A stretch of 64,000 nt of DNA from Hymenobacter actinosclerus (GTDB lineage: Bacteria > Bacteroidota > Bacteroidia > Cytophagales > Hymenobacteraceae). Where the stretch lies: positions 751,419 through 815,418 of the forward strand of contig NZ_FOHS01000001.1 of assembly GCF_900111515.1 (NCBI RefSeq), read 5' to 3'. This document shows, piece after piece, positions 47,296-56,119 of the stretch. Numbering within the stretch: the first letter of the stretch is position 1; each line of letters opens with the position of its first letter. The translations under genes were made by a program, and so were the position numbers. The notes under the pieces are model-generated. The model was not told the origin of the DNA, searched no databases, and saw nothing but the letters and a program-made list of their open reading frames with translations.

Positions 47296-49053
47296 ATGGA
47301 CAACCGCGCCCTAACCCGAGCCTTTCGCCTGGCGGCCCAACTGCTGGAGCTGCACGGCGAGAATCAGTTTAAAATCCGGGCCTACGAGGGCACCGCCAAC
47401 GCCCTGGAGGCCCTGAGCTTCCCGGTGGCCGACGTGGAGCGCACCGGCCTGCCCGACCGCACCGGCCTGAGCAAAACGGCCGCCGCCAAAGTGGCCGAAA
47501 TGCTCGACACCGGCTCGTTCGAGGAGCTCGACCGGCTGCTGGCCGCTACCCCGCCCGGCGTGGTGGAGCTGCTGAAAATAAAAGGCATCGGCCCCAAGAA
47601 AATCCGCACGCTGTGGAAAGATTTGGGCATTGAGGACGCGGCCCAGCTGCGCACGGCGGCTGAGAACGACGAGGTGAGCAAGCTCAAGGGCTTCGGCCAG
47701 AAAACCCAGCAGGCCCTGCTCGACGCCCTCGATTTCACCGACCAGAGCCGGGGCAAAGTGCTGTATCCGCAGGGCGAGGAGCTGGCCCACGAGCTGCTGG
47801 CCCGCCTGGAGGCCGCCCCCGGCACCGAGCGCGCCGCCGTGAGCGGGGAAGTGCGCCGCCGCCTCGAAACCATCGAAACCGTGCAACTGGTAGTGGCCAC
47901 CAGCAACCCCGCCGCCGCCCGCCAAACTCTCAACGACCTCGACGGCCTCACGCTCGACCCGCGCCGTAGCGGCCCGTTTGCCTGGCGCGGCACGGCCACT
48001 GCCTCGGGTGTGCAGGTGGAAGTGCGCCTGGTTTCGTCCGCCGATTTCACCAACCAGCTGCTGCTGACCTCGGCCACCGATGCCCACCTGAGCGGCGCGC
48101 TAACCGACGAGCTGCCGGCCGCTGGCCAGCCCGCCAGCCTGCGCCAGTGGCTCAAGCGCGAGCAGTTCGCCACCGAAGCCGACTTGTACCAGCGCGCCGG
48201 CCTGCAATACGTGGAGCCCGAACTGCGCGAGGGCCTCTGGGAGCTGCCGCTGGCCCGCCAGAACCAGCTGCCCCAGCTGCTGGAGCCCGGCGATTTGCGC
48301 GGCTCGCTGCACAACCACAGCACCTACTCCGACGGCAGCCACACGCTGCGCGAAATGGCCACCTTCCTGCGCGACGGCGGCTACGAGTACCTGGGCATCT
48401 GCGACCACTCGCAGGCCGCCCACTACGCCAACGGCCTCTCGGTGGAGCGCGTGCGCCAGCAGCACCAGGAAATCGACCAGCTCAACCAGGAGCTGGCCCC
48501 GTTCCGCATTTTCAAGGGCATCGAGTCGGATATTCTCTCCGATGGGGCCCTGGATTACCCGCCGGCCGTGCTCGAAACCTTCGATTTCATCGTGGCCTCG
48601 GTGCATTCCAACCTGAAAATGGACGAGCGCAAGGCCACCACGCGGGTGCTGCGGGCCATCGAAAACCCCTACACCACCATGCTGGGCCACCCCACCGGCC
48701 GGCTGCTGCTGCGCCGCGAGGGCTACCCGCTCGACCACAAGGCCGTCATCGACGCCTGCGCCCAGCACCACGTCATCATCGAAATCAACGCCAACCCCTG
48801 GCGCCTCGACCTCGACTGGCGCTGGGTGCACTACGCCCTGGAGCAGGGCGTGCAGCTCAGCATCAATCCCGACGCCCACCACACCAACGGCTACGCCGAC
48901 ATGCGCTACGGCGTGCTGATGGGCCGCAAAGGCGGCCTCACCAAAGCCACGACCTTCAACACGAAATCGGTAGAAGAAGCCGCCGACTACTTTGCCCGGC
49001 GCAAAGCCAACATCAAGCCCCCGCTCGAATTCCAGGATTCGCTGTTTGGGTAG
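47296..49053 (+). CDS. polX: PolX-like protein: degenerate X-family polymerase fused to a PHP domain
   Basis: 585 residues. The N-terminal 8-kDa-like and helix-hairpin-helix regions (LTRAFRLAAQLLELHGENQF, LLKIKGIGPKKIRTLWKDLG, VSKLKGFGQKTQQALLDAL) are those of bacterial PolX. The palm, about 178-200, reads VSGEVRRRLETIETVQLVV; the usual G-S-x-R-R...G-D-x-D is lost, including both catalytic Asp residues. The PHP domain (about 335-585) keeps its metal ligands: SLHNHSTYSDGSH, GICDHSQAAHY, FKGIESDIL, VASVHSN, GHPTGRLL, EINANPWR and NPDAHHTNGY. A PHP exonuclease or phosphatase role in DNA repair is therefore more likely than polymerisation. Confidence 0.9.
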   Translation: MDNRALTRAFRLAAQLLELHGENQFKIRAYEGTANALEALSFPVADVERTGLPDRTGLSKTAAAKVAEMLDTGSFEELDRLLAATPPGVVELLKIKGIGPKKIRTLWKDLGIEDAAQLRTAAENDEVSKLKGFGQKTQQALLDALDFTDQSRGKVLYPQGEELAHELLARLEAAPGTERAAVSGEVRRRLETIETVQLVVATSNPAAARQTLNDLDGLTLDPRRSGPFAWRGTATASGVQVEVRLVSSADFTNQLLLTSATDAHLSGALTDELPAAGQPASLRQWLKREQFATEADLYQRAGLQYVEPELREGLWELPLARQNQLPQLLEPGDLRGSLHNHSTYSDGSHTLREMATFLRDGGYEYLGICDHSQAAHYANGLSVERVRQQHQEIDQLNQELAPFRIFKGIESDILSDGALDYPPAVLETFDFIVASVHSNLKMDERKATTRVLRAIENPYTTMLGHPTGRLLLRREGYPLDHKAVIDACAQHHVIIEINANPWRLDLDWRWVHYALEQGVQLSINPDAHHTNGYADMRYGVLMGRKGGLTKATTFNTKSVEEAADYFARRKANIKPPLEFQDSLFG

Positions 49054-49056
49054 CTC

Positions 49057-49146
49057 AGTTGCCAGTGTCCAGTTGCCAGTTGATAGTTCGTTCTACTGAC
49101 TGTCAATCGGACACTGGCAACTGGCAACTGACCACTGGCAACTGAT
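49057..49146. repeat. Period-7 word arrays as inverted arms between polX and GT9
   Basis: AGT at 49057, 49064, 49071, 49078 and 49085; ACT at 49113, 49120, 49127, 49134 and 49141, each exactly 7 apart. The words are AGTTGCC/ACTGGCA. The right arm ends at the ATG of the next gene, so it includes its ribosome-binding zone. Confidence 0.92.
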
Positions 49147-50211
49147 ATGAAAATACTGATTCTGCGGTTTTCCTCCATCGGCGACATCGTGTTGACGACG
49201 CCCGTTATCCGGGCCGTGAAGCAGCAGGTGGCGGGGGCGGTGGTGCACTTTGCCACCAAGCCTGCCTTCCGCGGAATCGTAGAACACAACCCCTACGTTG
49301 ACCGGGTGCACTGCCTGACGGGCAGCCTGGGCGAGCTGGTGGCCGAGTTGAAAGCCGAGCAGTTCGACTTCGTCATCGACCTGCACCACAACCTGCGCAC
49401 GGCCCTCATCAAGGCGCGGCTGGGGGTGAAGTCAAGCAGCTTCGACAAGCTGAATGCCCGCAAGTGGCTGCTGGTAAACTGGAAGATTGACACGCTGCCC
49501 CGCGTGCACATCGTAGACCGCTACCTGGCCGCCGCCGCGCCGCTGGGCGTGCGCAACGACAACCGGGGGCTCGACTATTTCATCCCGGAAGCCGACGAAG
49601 TGGACGTGGCCGCGGTGCTGCCGCCCGCCTTCCAGCGCGGCTACGTGGCCTTTGCCATCGGGGCCCAGCACGCCACCAAGCGCCTGCCCGTCGAGCGCAT
49701 TATCGAGCTGTGCGGGCTGCTGCGGCAGCCGGTGGTGCTGCTGGGCGGCCCCACCGACGAAAGCACCGGCCACATCATCGAGCTGGCCTTTGATGCGGGG
49801 ACGGCCGCCTCGCCGCCTGCGGAGCGGCAGCTGCCCGAGAGCCCGTACTACTTCCCCGGGTCATTGAGCCCGGAAGATCCCCAAACCATCATCTATAACG
49901 CCTGCGGCAAGTTCAACCTCAACCAGTCGGCCTCGCTGGTGCGGCAGGCGCGGCTGGTGGTGAGCCATGATACGGGCCTGATGCACATAGCAGCGGCTTT
50001 CCAGAAGGAGATTTTCAGCGTGTGGGGCAACACTGTGCCCGAGTTCGGCATGTACCCCTACCGCACCGAGTTCCGGCTGCTGCAGGTGGAGGGCCTCTCG
50101 TGCCGGCCCTGCTCAAAAATCGGCTTTGATAAGTGCCCCCAGGGCCATTTCAAGTGCATGCGCGACATCGTGTTCCACCTCGACCTGCCGCCGGCCCGCG
50201 ACGGACGCTGA
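49147..50211 (+). CDS. Glycosyltransferase family 9 (heptosyltransferase-like)
   Basis: 354 residues. KILILRFSSIGDIVLTTPVI is a textbook GT9 start; then FDFVIDLHHNLRT, KLNARKWLLVNWKI, VAFAIGAQHATKRLPVERII, VLLGGPTDESTG and LVVSHDTGLMHIAAAF (D-T-G-x-x-H motif). The C-terminus has the motif CRPC-x7-CPQGHFKC, matching the GT9 at 37578 in spacing. Acts on lipopolysaccharide core or another envelope glycan. A short inserted stretch (AGTAASPPAERQLPESPY, about 217-234) is rich in Ala and Pro. Its 5' region is made of the repeat arm just before it. Confidence 0.93.
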   Translation: MKILILRFSSIGDIVLTTPVIRAVKQQVAGAVVHFATKPAFRGIVEHNPYVDRVHCLTGSLGELVAELKAEQFDFVIDLHHNLRTALIKARLGVKSSSFDKLNARKWLLVNWKIDTLPRVHIVDRYLAAAAPLGVRNDNRGLDYFIPEADEVDVAAVLPPAFQRGYVAFAIGAQHATKRLPVERIIELCGLLRQPVVLLGGPTDESTGHIIELAFDAGTAASPPAERQLPESPYYFPGSLSPEDPQTIIYNACGKFNLNQSASLVRQARLVVSHDTGLMHIAAAFQKEIFSVWGNTVPEFGMYPYRTEFRLLQVEGLSCRPCSKIGFDKCPQGHFKCMRDIVFHLDLPPARDGR

Positions 50212-50505
50212 CGCAGTGCATTGAAGCGGGCGGCCTGGAAGAAGAAGAGTATATAACGATGATGAGAATTTACTTTGCTTAAGCCGGCTGTCAAGCCTAT
50301 TTTCTGGTAAAGTTCTGTTAGGCAGGTTTTAACGGCTGGGTTAGGGTTGATAAAAAAAGAAATAAGGGAAGCGGTGATCTGACGGAGAATTACTACTTTT
50401 CGGAGAAATTCAATTCAGTCGCGTGGCCCTTTTCGCAGGTATGGGCGCCGATCGGTTGGGTGGTTTGCCCTTCTCTCCCTCTCTTATTTTTTTCTTGTTA
50501 ATTTG
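50212..50505 (+). other. Non-coding gap upstream of a lipoprotein gene
   Basis: No gene seen. The last 150 bases are AT-rich. A loose promoter, TTTG (50464-50467), 17 bases, then TATTTTTT (50485-50492), lies just before the ATG at 50506. Confidence 0.35.
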
Positions 50506-51159
50506 ATGAAAACCTCTACCCTTAGCGTGTGGGCTGTCGCCCTGCTATGCCTTTTTTTGACCGCTTGCGGGCCATCTATTTATCTGGCCAATGATTTCCG
50601 CGCTTACGCGCCCAAGCACAAGATTGTCGCTATTCTGCCCGCCTCGGTTACTATGGAAATGCGCCCCAACCAGGCCCGCAATACCTCGCCCGAGCAGCGG
50701 CTGTCGATGGAAGAGAAAAGCGGTGCCGACTTCCAGGAGCAGATTTTTGCCTGGCTGCTGCGCCGCAGCCAGCAGCGCGGCTACACCGTGCAGTTTCAGA
50801 ACGTGACGGAAACCAATGCCCGCCTCCGGGAAAGCGGCATTCCGCTAAGCGAACTGCGCAGCCACACTGCCCAGGAGCTGGCCCAGCTGCTGGGCGTAGA
50901 TGCCGTGCTCACGACCAGCGTTCGGACCACCAAGCCCATGAGCGACGGTGCCGCCGTAGCCGTAGGGCTGCTGGTAGGCGCCTGGGGTGCTACCAACCAG
51001 GCCAATATCAGCGTCAATATTCAGGAAGCCGAGGCGGGTAAGCTGCTTTGGAAGTACGACTATGTGGCCGCCGGCTCGGTGTTCAGCTCTTCGGCCAGCG
51101 TGGTAGACGCACTGATGCGCAATGCTTCCAAGAAATTCCCTTACACGCCTAAATCCTGA
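50506..51159 (+). CDS. Lipoprotein of unknown function (TolB-N-like layout)
   Basis: 217 residues from ATG 50506; signal peptide ends LFLTAC (Cys21). The body has HKIVAILPASVTMEMRP near the start, FQEQIFAWLLRRSQQRGYTVQF, AQELAQLLGVDAVLTTSVRT, and SVNIQEAEAGKLLWKYDYVA. This order (V-A-I-L-P start, 'ligand-like' LGVDAVL, then a repeated K-L-L-W strand) resembles CsgG/GNA1162-type lipoprotein domains, but the similarity is only in layout. It is followed by a terminator. Confidence 0.7.
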   Translation: MKTSTLSVWAVALLCLFLTACGPSIYLANDFRAYAPKHKIVAILPASVTMEMRPNQARNTSPEQRLSMEEKSGADFQEQIFAWLLRRSQQRGYTVQFQNVTETNARLRESGIPLSELRSHTAQELAQLLGVDAVLTTSVRTTKPMSDGAAVAVGLLVGAWGATNQANISVNIQEAEAGKLLWKYDYVAAGSVFSSSASVVDALMRNASKKFPYTPKS

Positions 51160-51198
51160 TCCGGCAGCCACCCAACCAGCAACCTGCCAGTTAACCGG

Positions 51199-51232
51199 AG
51201 GCCGTCTGTGCATAAAGCACGGGCGGCCTTTC
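51199..51232 (+). terminator. Rho-independent terminator
   Basis: AGGCCGTCTGTGC pairs with GCACGGGCGGCCT through two G-U pairs, followed by TTCGTTT. Confidence 0.6.
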
Positions 51233-51335
51233 GTTTGGCCCGCCCCGGCCGGCTAAGCACAACGGTTGGCCGGGGCCTGCGTACCCCTGACGGAACCCTT
51301 TGCTTTTCTGCCACAAACGTTTGCCGCCCGAAACC

Positions 51336-51782
51336 ATGACCGATACTCCACTGAATGAATATACCGTAGCAGTGAAAGTGGGCCCCGAGGCCCTTACGGC
51401 CGACGTGCGGGCCGGCCGCCACACCTGGCTCGTGGACGAACCCACCGCCGTGGGCGGCCTCGACCGGGGCCCTACGCCCTACGACCTGCTGCTCTCGGCC
51501 CTGGGTGCCTGTACGGCCATCACGCTGCGCCTCTACGCCAGCCGCAAGCAGTGGCCGCTCGAAGGCATTGAAGTGCGCCTGCGCCACGGCCGCGTACACG
51601 AGCAGGACTGCGAAAAGTGCGAGGAGCCCGGCCACATGCTCGAACAGGTTGATAAAGAACTGCGCCTGCTCGGCCCGCTCACGCCCGAGCAGCGCAAGCG
51701 CCTGGAAATCATTTCCTCCAAGTGCCCCGTCCAGAAAACCCTCCAGGCCAGCCTACGCATCGTGACGACGGTGGTGGAGTAA
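51336..51782 (+). CDS. OsmC family peroxiredoxin-like protein
   Basis: 148 residues from ATG 51336. OsmC/Ohr proteins reduce organic hydroperoxides with two cysteines: Cys59 in LLLSALGACTAITLRLY and Cys130 in ISSKCPVQKTL, both present. DRGPTPYDLLL is the family's entry motif. An extra pair, Cys92 and Cys95 (QDCEKCEEPGH), lies between them and is typical of a sub-group often fused to or encoded with hydrolases. Cytoplasmic thiol peroxidase is the likely activity. Confidence 0.92.
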   Translation: MTDTPLNEYTVAVKVGPEALTADVRAGRHTWLVDEPTAVGGLDRGPTPYDLLLSALGACTAITLRLYASRKQWPLEGIEVRLRHGRVHEQDCEKCEEPGHMLEQVDKELRLLGPLTPEQRKRLEIISSKCPVQKTLQASLRIVTTVVE

Positions 51783-51786
51783 GTGA

Positions 51787-51916
51787 GCGAATAAGCGAAA
51801 AAGCCCCTGTCATTCAGAGCGAAGCGAAGAATCTCGCGTGCCAAAGCAACCCCTTTTATCAGGAGCTACCGTGGCACGCGAGATTCTTCGCTTCGCTCTG
51901 AATGACAGGGGCTTTT
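51787..51916. repeat. Family A copy 9 with octamer words
   Basis: GCGAATAA/GCGAAAAA words (period 8) follow the osmC stop. Inverted arms 51798-51842 and 51873-51916 carry CCCCTGTCATTCAGAGCG and GAATCTCGCGTGCC. The loop matches copy 7 and, reversed, copy 10. Confidence 0.9.
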
Positions 51917-51935
51917 CACCACATCACTCCCCTAA

Positions 51936-53216
51936 TTACCCGCCAATCGTCTCGAAGCCGCAGTACGAGTGCAGCACCTGGGGCAGGCGGATGCCTTCGG
52001 CGGTCTGGTTGTTTTCGAGCAGGGCGGCCACGATGCGGGGCAGGGCCAGGGCCGAGCCGTTGAGCGTGTGCAGCAGCTGGGTTTTGCCGCCGGCCTCGGG
52101 GCGGTAGCGCAGCTTGAGGCGGTTGGCCTGGTAGGTTTCGAAATTGGAGGCCGAGCTGACTTCCAGCCAACGCTCCTGAGCGGCGCTCCACACTTCGAGG
52201 TCGTAGGTGAGGGCCGAGGTGAAGCCCATGTCGCCGCCGCACAGACGCAGCACGCGGTAGGGCAGCTCGAGCTTTTGCAGCAGGCTTTCGATGTGGCTCA
52301 CCATTACTTCGAGGGCCGCGTAGCTGTTTTCGGGCTGGGTGATTTGCACGATTTCCACCTTGTCGAACTGGTGCAGGCGGTTGAGGCCCCGCACGTGCGC
52401 GCCCCAGGAGCCGGCCTCGCGGCGGAAGCAGGGCGTGTAGCCGGCATTGCGGATGGGCAGCCGCTCGGTAGCCACAATATCGTCGCGGTAGAGGTTGGTA
52501 ATGGGCACCTCGGCCGTCGGAATCAGGTACAGGTCGTCGGCGGTGGCGTGGTACATCTGGCCCTCTTTGTCGGGCAGCTGGCCGGTGCCGTAGCCGCTGG
52601 CCTCATTTATCAGGATGGGGGGCTGCACCTCGATGTAGCCGGCGGCGCGGGCCTCATCCAGGAAAAAGTTGATGAGGCCCCGCTGCAATCGGGCGCCTTT
52701 GTCCTTGTACACCGGGAAGCCGGCCCCGGTAATCTTGTTGCCCAGCGCGAAGTCGATGATGTCGTACTGCTCAATCAACTCCCAATGGGGCTTGGCCTCA
52801 GCGGTCAGCTCGGGCTTGGCTCCCCACTCGCGCACCACCTCGTTGTCGTCGGCGCCGCGGCCTTCCGGCACGCTCTCGTGGGGCAGGTTGGGCAGCTTAT
52901 AGAGCAGTTGCTGGAGCTGGCGCTCGGTGTCGGCCAGCTCGTCGGAGTGGGTTTTGGTTTGCTGCTTGAGCTCGGCGGTGCGGATTTTAAGGGCCTCGGC
53001 CTCGGCTTTCTGGCCCGTTTTCATCAGGCCCCCAATCTGGCGGGCCAGCTCGTTGGCTTCGGCCTGGGCCTGGTCGTGGCCGGTTTGCAGCTCGCGGCGG
53101 CGCTGGTCGAGGTCGAGCACGGCCTGCACGTCGGCTTCGGCGGTGGGGTAGTGGCGCTTGGCCAGGGCCGCCAGCACGGCGGCGGTGTTTTCTTTCAGGA
53201 CGGCAACTTGCAGCAT
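51936..53216 (-). CDS. serS: Seryl-tRNA synthetase
   Basis: Charges tRNA-Ser in the cytoplasm. 426 residues from ATG 53216 (MLQVAVLKENTAAVLAAL). The N-terminal two-helix coiled-coil arm that binds the tRNA spans about 30-105 (DLDQRRRELQTGHDQAQAEA to HSDELADTERQLQQLL). Class II motifs are present: motif 1 near LINFFLDEARAAGYIEVQPP, motif 2 TPCFRREAGSWGAHVRGLNRLHQF, and motif 3 LNGSALALPRIVAALLENNQ. VSSASNFETYQANRLKLRY is the serine/ATP loop. An own promoter lies at 53250-53279. Confidence 0.98.
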   Translation of the reverse strand: MLQVAVLKENTAAVLAALAKRHYPTAEADVQAVLDLDQRRRELQTGHDQAQAEANELARQIGGLMKTGQKAEAEALKIRTAELKQQTKTHSDELADTERQLQQLLYKLPNLPHESVPEGRGADDNEVVREWGAKPELTAEAKPHWELIEQYDIIDFALGNKITGAGFPVYKDKGARLQRGLINFFLDEARAAGYIEVQPPILINEASGYGTGQLPDKEGQMYHATADDLYLIPTAEVPITNLYRDDIVATERLPIRNAGYTPCFRREAGSWGAHVRGLNRLHQFDKVEIVQITQPENSYAALEVMVSHIESLLQKLELPYRVLRLCGGDMGFTSALTYDLEVWSAAQERWLEVSSASNFETYQANRLKLRYRPEAGGKTQLLHTLNGSALALPRIVAALLENNQTAEGIRLPQVLHSYCGFETIGG

Positions 53217-53249
53217 ATCGGCGGAGCGGAAAAAGCGAATTCGGAAGCC

Positions 53250-53279
53250 CAAAAATAGCCGTTTGATTTCAGCGGCCAA
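53250..53279 (-). promoter_or_regulatory. Bacteroidetes promoter for serS (TTGG-N18-TATTTTTG)
   Basis: On the minus strand, TTGG (plus 53276-53279), 18 bases, then TATTTTTG (plus 53250-53257), exact TAnnTTTG. The leader is about 28 bases. Confidence 0.65.
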
Positions 53280-53523
53280 GCGCGGGCCATTGGTGGGCCA
53301 CCAGACCGGCCCGCATCGGCGCCGGGAACTTGCCGCGCCACCACGTTCGTTGTGCGGGCAACCGGGGCGGCGCGGGCAGCCGGCCGCATCTTTTTAGCGC
53401 CGCCGGCCGTATGGGTCGGTAGCGGGTTTGCCCCGGGTGCTGTTGGTTTTCGGGCGTGCTTCTCTTTGCCTCGCGGCCACTGCGCCCCGCCCATCAGCCA
53501 GGGTGGCCGGATTGAAAGCCCGA

Positions 53524-53555
53524 TTTGGCAGTTCCCGCTTATTCCCTTAACATTG
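53524..53555 (+). promoter_or_regulatory. Probable rho promoter (TTTG-N20-TAACATTG)
   Basis: TTTG at 53524-53527, exactly 20 bases, then TAACATTG at 53548-53555, one mismatch from TAnnTTTG. It gives a leader of about 215 bases. Confidence 0.55.
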
Positions 53556-53561
53556 CACGTA

Positions 53562-53777
53562 CAAGTCGGCCCTGGCCGGCGGGCCCGTTAGCTGCTTTAT
53601 TCTTTACGCCCCGCCCGTCTTCGCCCCGCGCCAGCCGGTTTCATTTACCCTATTTCCTGCTTTTCCCCGCGTCAGGCCCCGCAGTGCGGTTGCCGCCGAT
53701 GCCCGGAACGCCCCTTGCCCCGTCTGTGCGGGGTGTGCGCGGCCCCGAACTCCCTTTTATTGCCCCCACATCAGTAT
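53562..53777 (+). promoter_or_regulatory. Long C/U-rich leader of rho, possible rut region
   Basis: Between the predicted start site and ATG 53778 there is no gene. Stretches such as 53608-53665 are pyrimidine-rich and G-poor (CATTTACCCTATTTCCTGC). C-rich, G-poor unstructured RNA is what Rho binds, and rho genes are often autoregulated through their leader. Inference only. Confidence 0.4.
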
Positions 53778-55997
53778 ATGTACACCATCGACGAGCTGAA
53801 GGACCGTTTGTTGTCCGAGTTGAAGGAAATTGCCGAAACCATTCAGGTGGGCAACTTCAAGAAGCTGAGCAAGCAGGACCTGATCTACAAGATTTTAGAC
53901 CACCAGGCCAAGGGCCCCGCGCCCAAGCCGGCCCCGCGCCGCGCCGCCGAAGAGTCGGGCGAGGCCGCTGTTGCGCCCGCCGAAGCAGCTCCCAAAAAGC
54001 CGGCCGCCCGTGCCCCCAAGGAGGCTGCTGCCAAGAAACCCGCCGCCCGCCCGGCCGCCAGCCGCACCAAAGCCGCCGCTGCCGCCGCCGCCGAGCAGAC
54101 TTCCTCCGAGCAGACTTCCTCCGAGCCAGCACCCGCTGAAGCCCCGGCCGCTGCGCCCGAAGCTGCCGCCGAAGCAGCGGCCCCGGCTGCGCCAGCCCCG
54201 CCGCTCGTGCTGGAATCTTCGCCGACCTTCGACGATGTAACCGTATCCGCCGCGCCCGCCGAATCGGCCCCGACTGCCGAAATTGCCGGCGCCGACCGTC
54301 CGGTTAAGCTTTACCAGCGCCCCGAGCGGCGCCTCCGCACCGACCGCGCCGGCCGCCCCATTGCGGCCTCCGACGTAGCCCTGGCCGATGTCGCGCTTTC
54401 CGACTACGTAACCGAAACCGCCGCCCCCGCCGGGGATACCCGCGAAACCAACGAAGCCGCCCGCAACGGCCGCCCCGACCAGCCCCGCAACTTCCGCGAC
54501 GACCGCGCCGATACCCTCGGCCGGGAAGGCCGCGACGGCCGGGAGAATCGGGACGGCCGGGAAAACCGCGACGGCCGCGACGGCCGCGACGGCCGGGAGG
54601 GCCGCGAAAACCGCAACGACCAGCCCCGCGAAGGCCGGCAGCGCGACGGCAACCGCCCCGATGGCCGCGAGCAGCGCGAACAGCGCCGCGAAGAGCGGTT
54701 TGCTGCCCGCGAGCTGGCCCGCCAGCAGCGACTGGCCGAGCGCCAGAACAACGGCGGCGCCGAAGCCGGCCGCTCGGAGGGAGGCCGCCAGGACCAGCCG
54801 CGCGACCAGCGCCAGGACCGGCAGGACCAGCCCCGCAACGACCGCCAGGACCAGCCGCGCGCCAACAAGCTGCCGGAAATGGACCTCGTGATTCCCGGCG
54901 ACGGTACGCTGGAAATGATGCCCGACGGCGGCTACGGCTTCCTGCGCAGCCCCTTCTACAACTACCTGACCTCGCCCGACGACATCTACGTGTCGCCCCA
55001 GCAGGTGAAGCAGTTCGCCCTCAAGGCCGGCGACTCGGTGAAAGCCACCATCCGCCCGCCCCGCGAGGGCGAGAAGTATTTCACGCTGGTGAGCGTGGAA
55101 AGCGTGAACGGCCGCACGGTAGAAGAAGCCCGCGACCGAATCCCGTTCACCAACCTCACGCCCCTCTTCGCCGATGAGCGCCTCAAGCTGTCGACCAAAT
55201 CGGCGCAGTACAGCACCCGGATTCTCGATTTGTTCGCCCCCATCGGTAAGGGCCAGCGGGGCCTGATTGTGGCCCAGCCCAAAACCGGCAAAACGGTGCT
55301 GCTCCAGGAAATTGCCAACTCGATTTCCGAAAACCACCCCGAGGTGTACCTGATGATTCTGCTCATCGACGAGCGGCCCGAGGAAGTAACCGACATGGCC
55401 CGCACCGTAAAGGCCGAGGTGCTCAGCTCGACCTTCGACGAAACGGCCGACCGCCACGTAAAAATTGCCACCATCGCCCTCGAAAAGGCCAAGCGCCTCG
55501 TCGAGTGCGGCCACGACGTGGTGATTCTGCTCGACTCGATTACCCGTTTGGCCCGCGCCTACAACGCCGTACAGCCGGCTTCGGGCAAAATTCTGTCGGG
55601 TGGTGTCGATGCCAACGCGCTGCACAAGCCCAAGCGCTTCTTCGGCGCGGCCCGCAACGTGGAAGACGGTGGTTCGCTCACTATTATTGCCACGGCCCTC
55701 ATCGAAACCGGCTCCAAAATGGACGAGGTAATCTTCGAGGAATTCAAGGGCACCGGCAACATGGAATTGCAGCTGGACCGCAAGCTGGCCAACAAGCGCA
55801 TTTTCCCCGCCATCGACGTGCCGGCCTCCGGCACCCGCCGCGAAGACCTGCTCATGAGCAAGGACGAGCTGAACCGCATCTGGGTGCTGCGCAAGTTTAT
55901 GTCCGACATGACGGCCTCCGAGGCCATGGAGTTCCTCAAGGACCGTATGAAAGGCACCAAGGACAACGAAGAATTCCTGCTGGCCATGAACGGCTAA
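53778..55997 (+). CDS. rho: Transcription termination factor Rho with a large disordered insertion
   Basis: Hexameric RNA-dependent ATPase that releases transcripts. 739 residues versus about 420 in E. coli. The N-terminal helical bundle ([33 protein letters not shown]) is followed by about 320 residues of low complexity: Ala/Pro/Lys-rich first, then Arg/Asp/Gly/Asn/Gln-rich with RDGREN-type repeats. The RNA-binding cold-shock-like domain resumes near 370 ([19 protein letters not shown]). The ATPase has Walker [14 protein letters not shown], the catalytic Glu in [10 protein letters not shown], Walker [15 protein letters not shown] and the Q/R loops ([17 protein letters not shown]). Start ATG 53778. 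Long insertions are typical of Bacteroidetes Rho. Confidence 0.97.
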   Translation: MYTIDELKDRLLSELKEIAETIQVGNFKKLSKQDLIYKILDHQAKGPAPKPAPRRAAEESGEAAVAPAEAAPKKPAARAPKEAAAKKPAARPAASRTKAAAAAAAEQTSSEQTSSEPAPAEAPAAAPEAAAEAAAPAAPAPPLVLESSPTFDDVTVSAAPAESAPTAEIAGADRPVKLYQRPERRLRTDRAGRPIAASDVALADVALSDYVTETAAPAGDTRETNEAARNGRPDQPRNFRDDRADTLGREGRDGRENRDGRENRDGRDGRDGREGRENRNDQPREGRQRDGNRPDGREQREQRREERFAARELARQQRLAERQNNGGAEAGRSEGGRQDQPRDQRQDRQDQPRNDRQDQPRANKLPEMDLVIPGDGTLEMMPDGGYGFLRSPFYNYLTSPDDIYVSPQQVKQFALKAGDSVKATIRPPREGEKYFTLVSVESVNGRTVEEARDRIPFTNLTPLFADERLKLSTKSAQYSTRILDLFAPIGKGQRGLIVAQPKTGKTVLLQEIANSISENHPEVYLMILLIDERPEEVTDMARTVKAEVLSSTFDETADRHVKIATIALEKAKRLVECGHDVVILLDSITRLARAYNAVQPASGKILSGGVDANALHKPKRFFGAARNVEDGGSLTIIATALIETGSKMDEVIFEEFKGTGNMELQLDRKLANKRIFPAIDVPASGTRREDLLMSKDELNRIWVLRKFMSDMTASEAMEFLKDRMKGTKDNEEFLLAMNG
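54530..54620 (+). repeat. Short tandem repeats coding the RDGRE segment of Rho
   Basis: Units of 9 to 15 bases built on GCGACGGCC / GGGAGAATC repeat about eight times, encoding (R-D/E-G/N-R-E/D) words. All changes keep the frame. Slippage could vary the length of the disordered region. Confidence 0.8.
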
Positions 55998-56001
55998 TTG
56001 T

Positions 56002-56036
56002 TGAGCTGTTAGCTACTGGCTTATAGCTGTTGGCTG
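56002..56036. repeat. Period-7 word array after rho
   Basis: AGC/GGC words start at 56004, 56011, 56018, 56025 and 56032, each 7 apart. TGA at 56002 and TAG at 56010 and 56024 fall soon after the rho stop at 55995-55997. Confidence 0.85.
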
Positions 56037-56057
56037 CTGTTCTTTTGTTGCGAACCT

Positions 56058-56098
56058 GGTAGTAGCGCGAAGCAGAAGCTTCGCGCTACTACCGTTTT
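56058..56098 (+). terminator. Hairpin with T-tract after rho
   Basis: GGTAGTAGCGCGAA (56058-56071) pairs perfectly with TTCGCGCTACTACC (56080-56093), followed by GTTTTA. Confidence 0.7.
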
Positions 56099-56119
56099 AT
56101 AGTCTCAACCTACTCACGT

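Noticed and set aside
53895..55625. 576-codon open frame on the minus strand
   Set aside because: Antisense to rho; its Gly/Ala/Val-rich product is the mirror of the low-complexity insertion.
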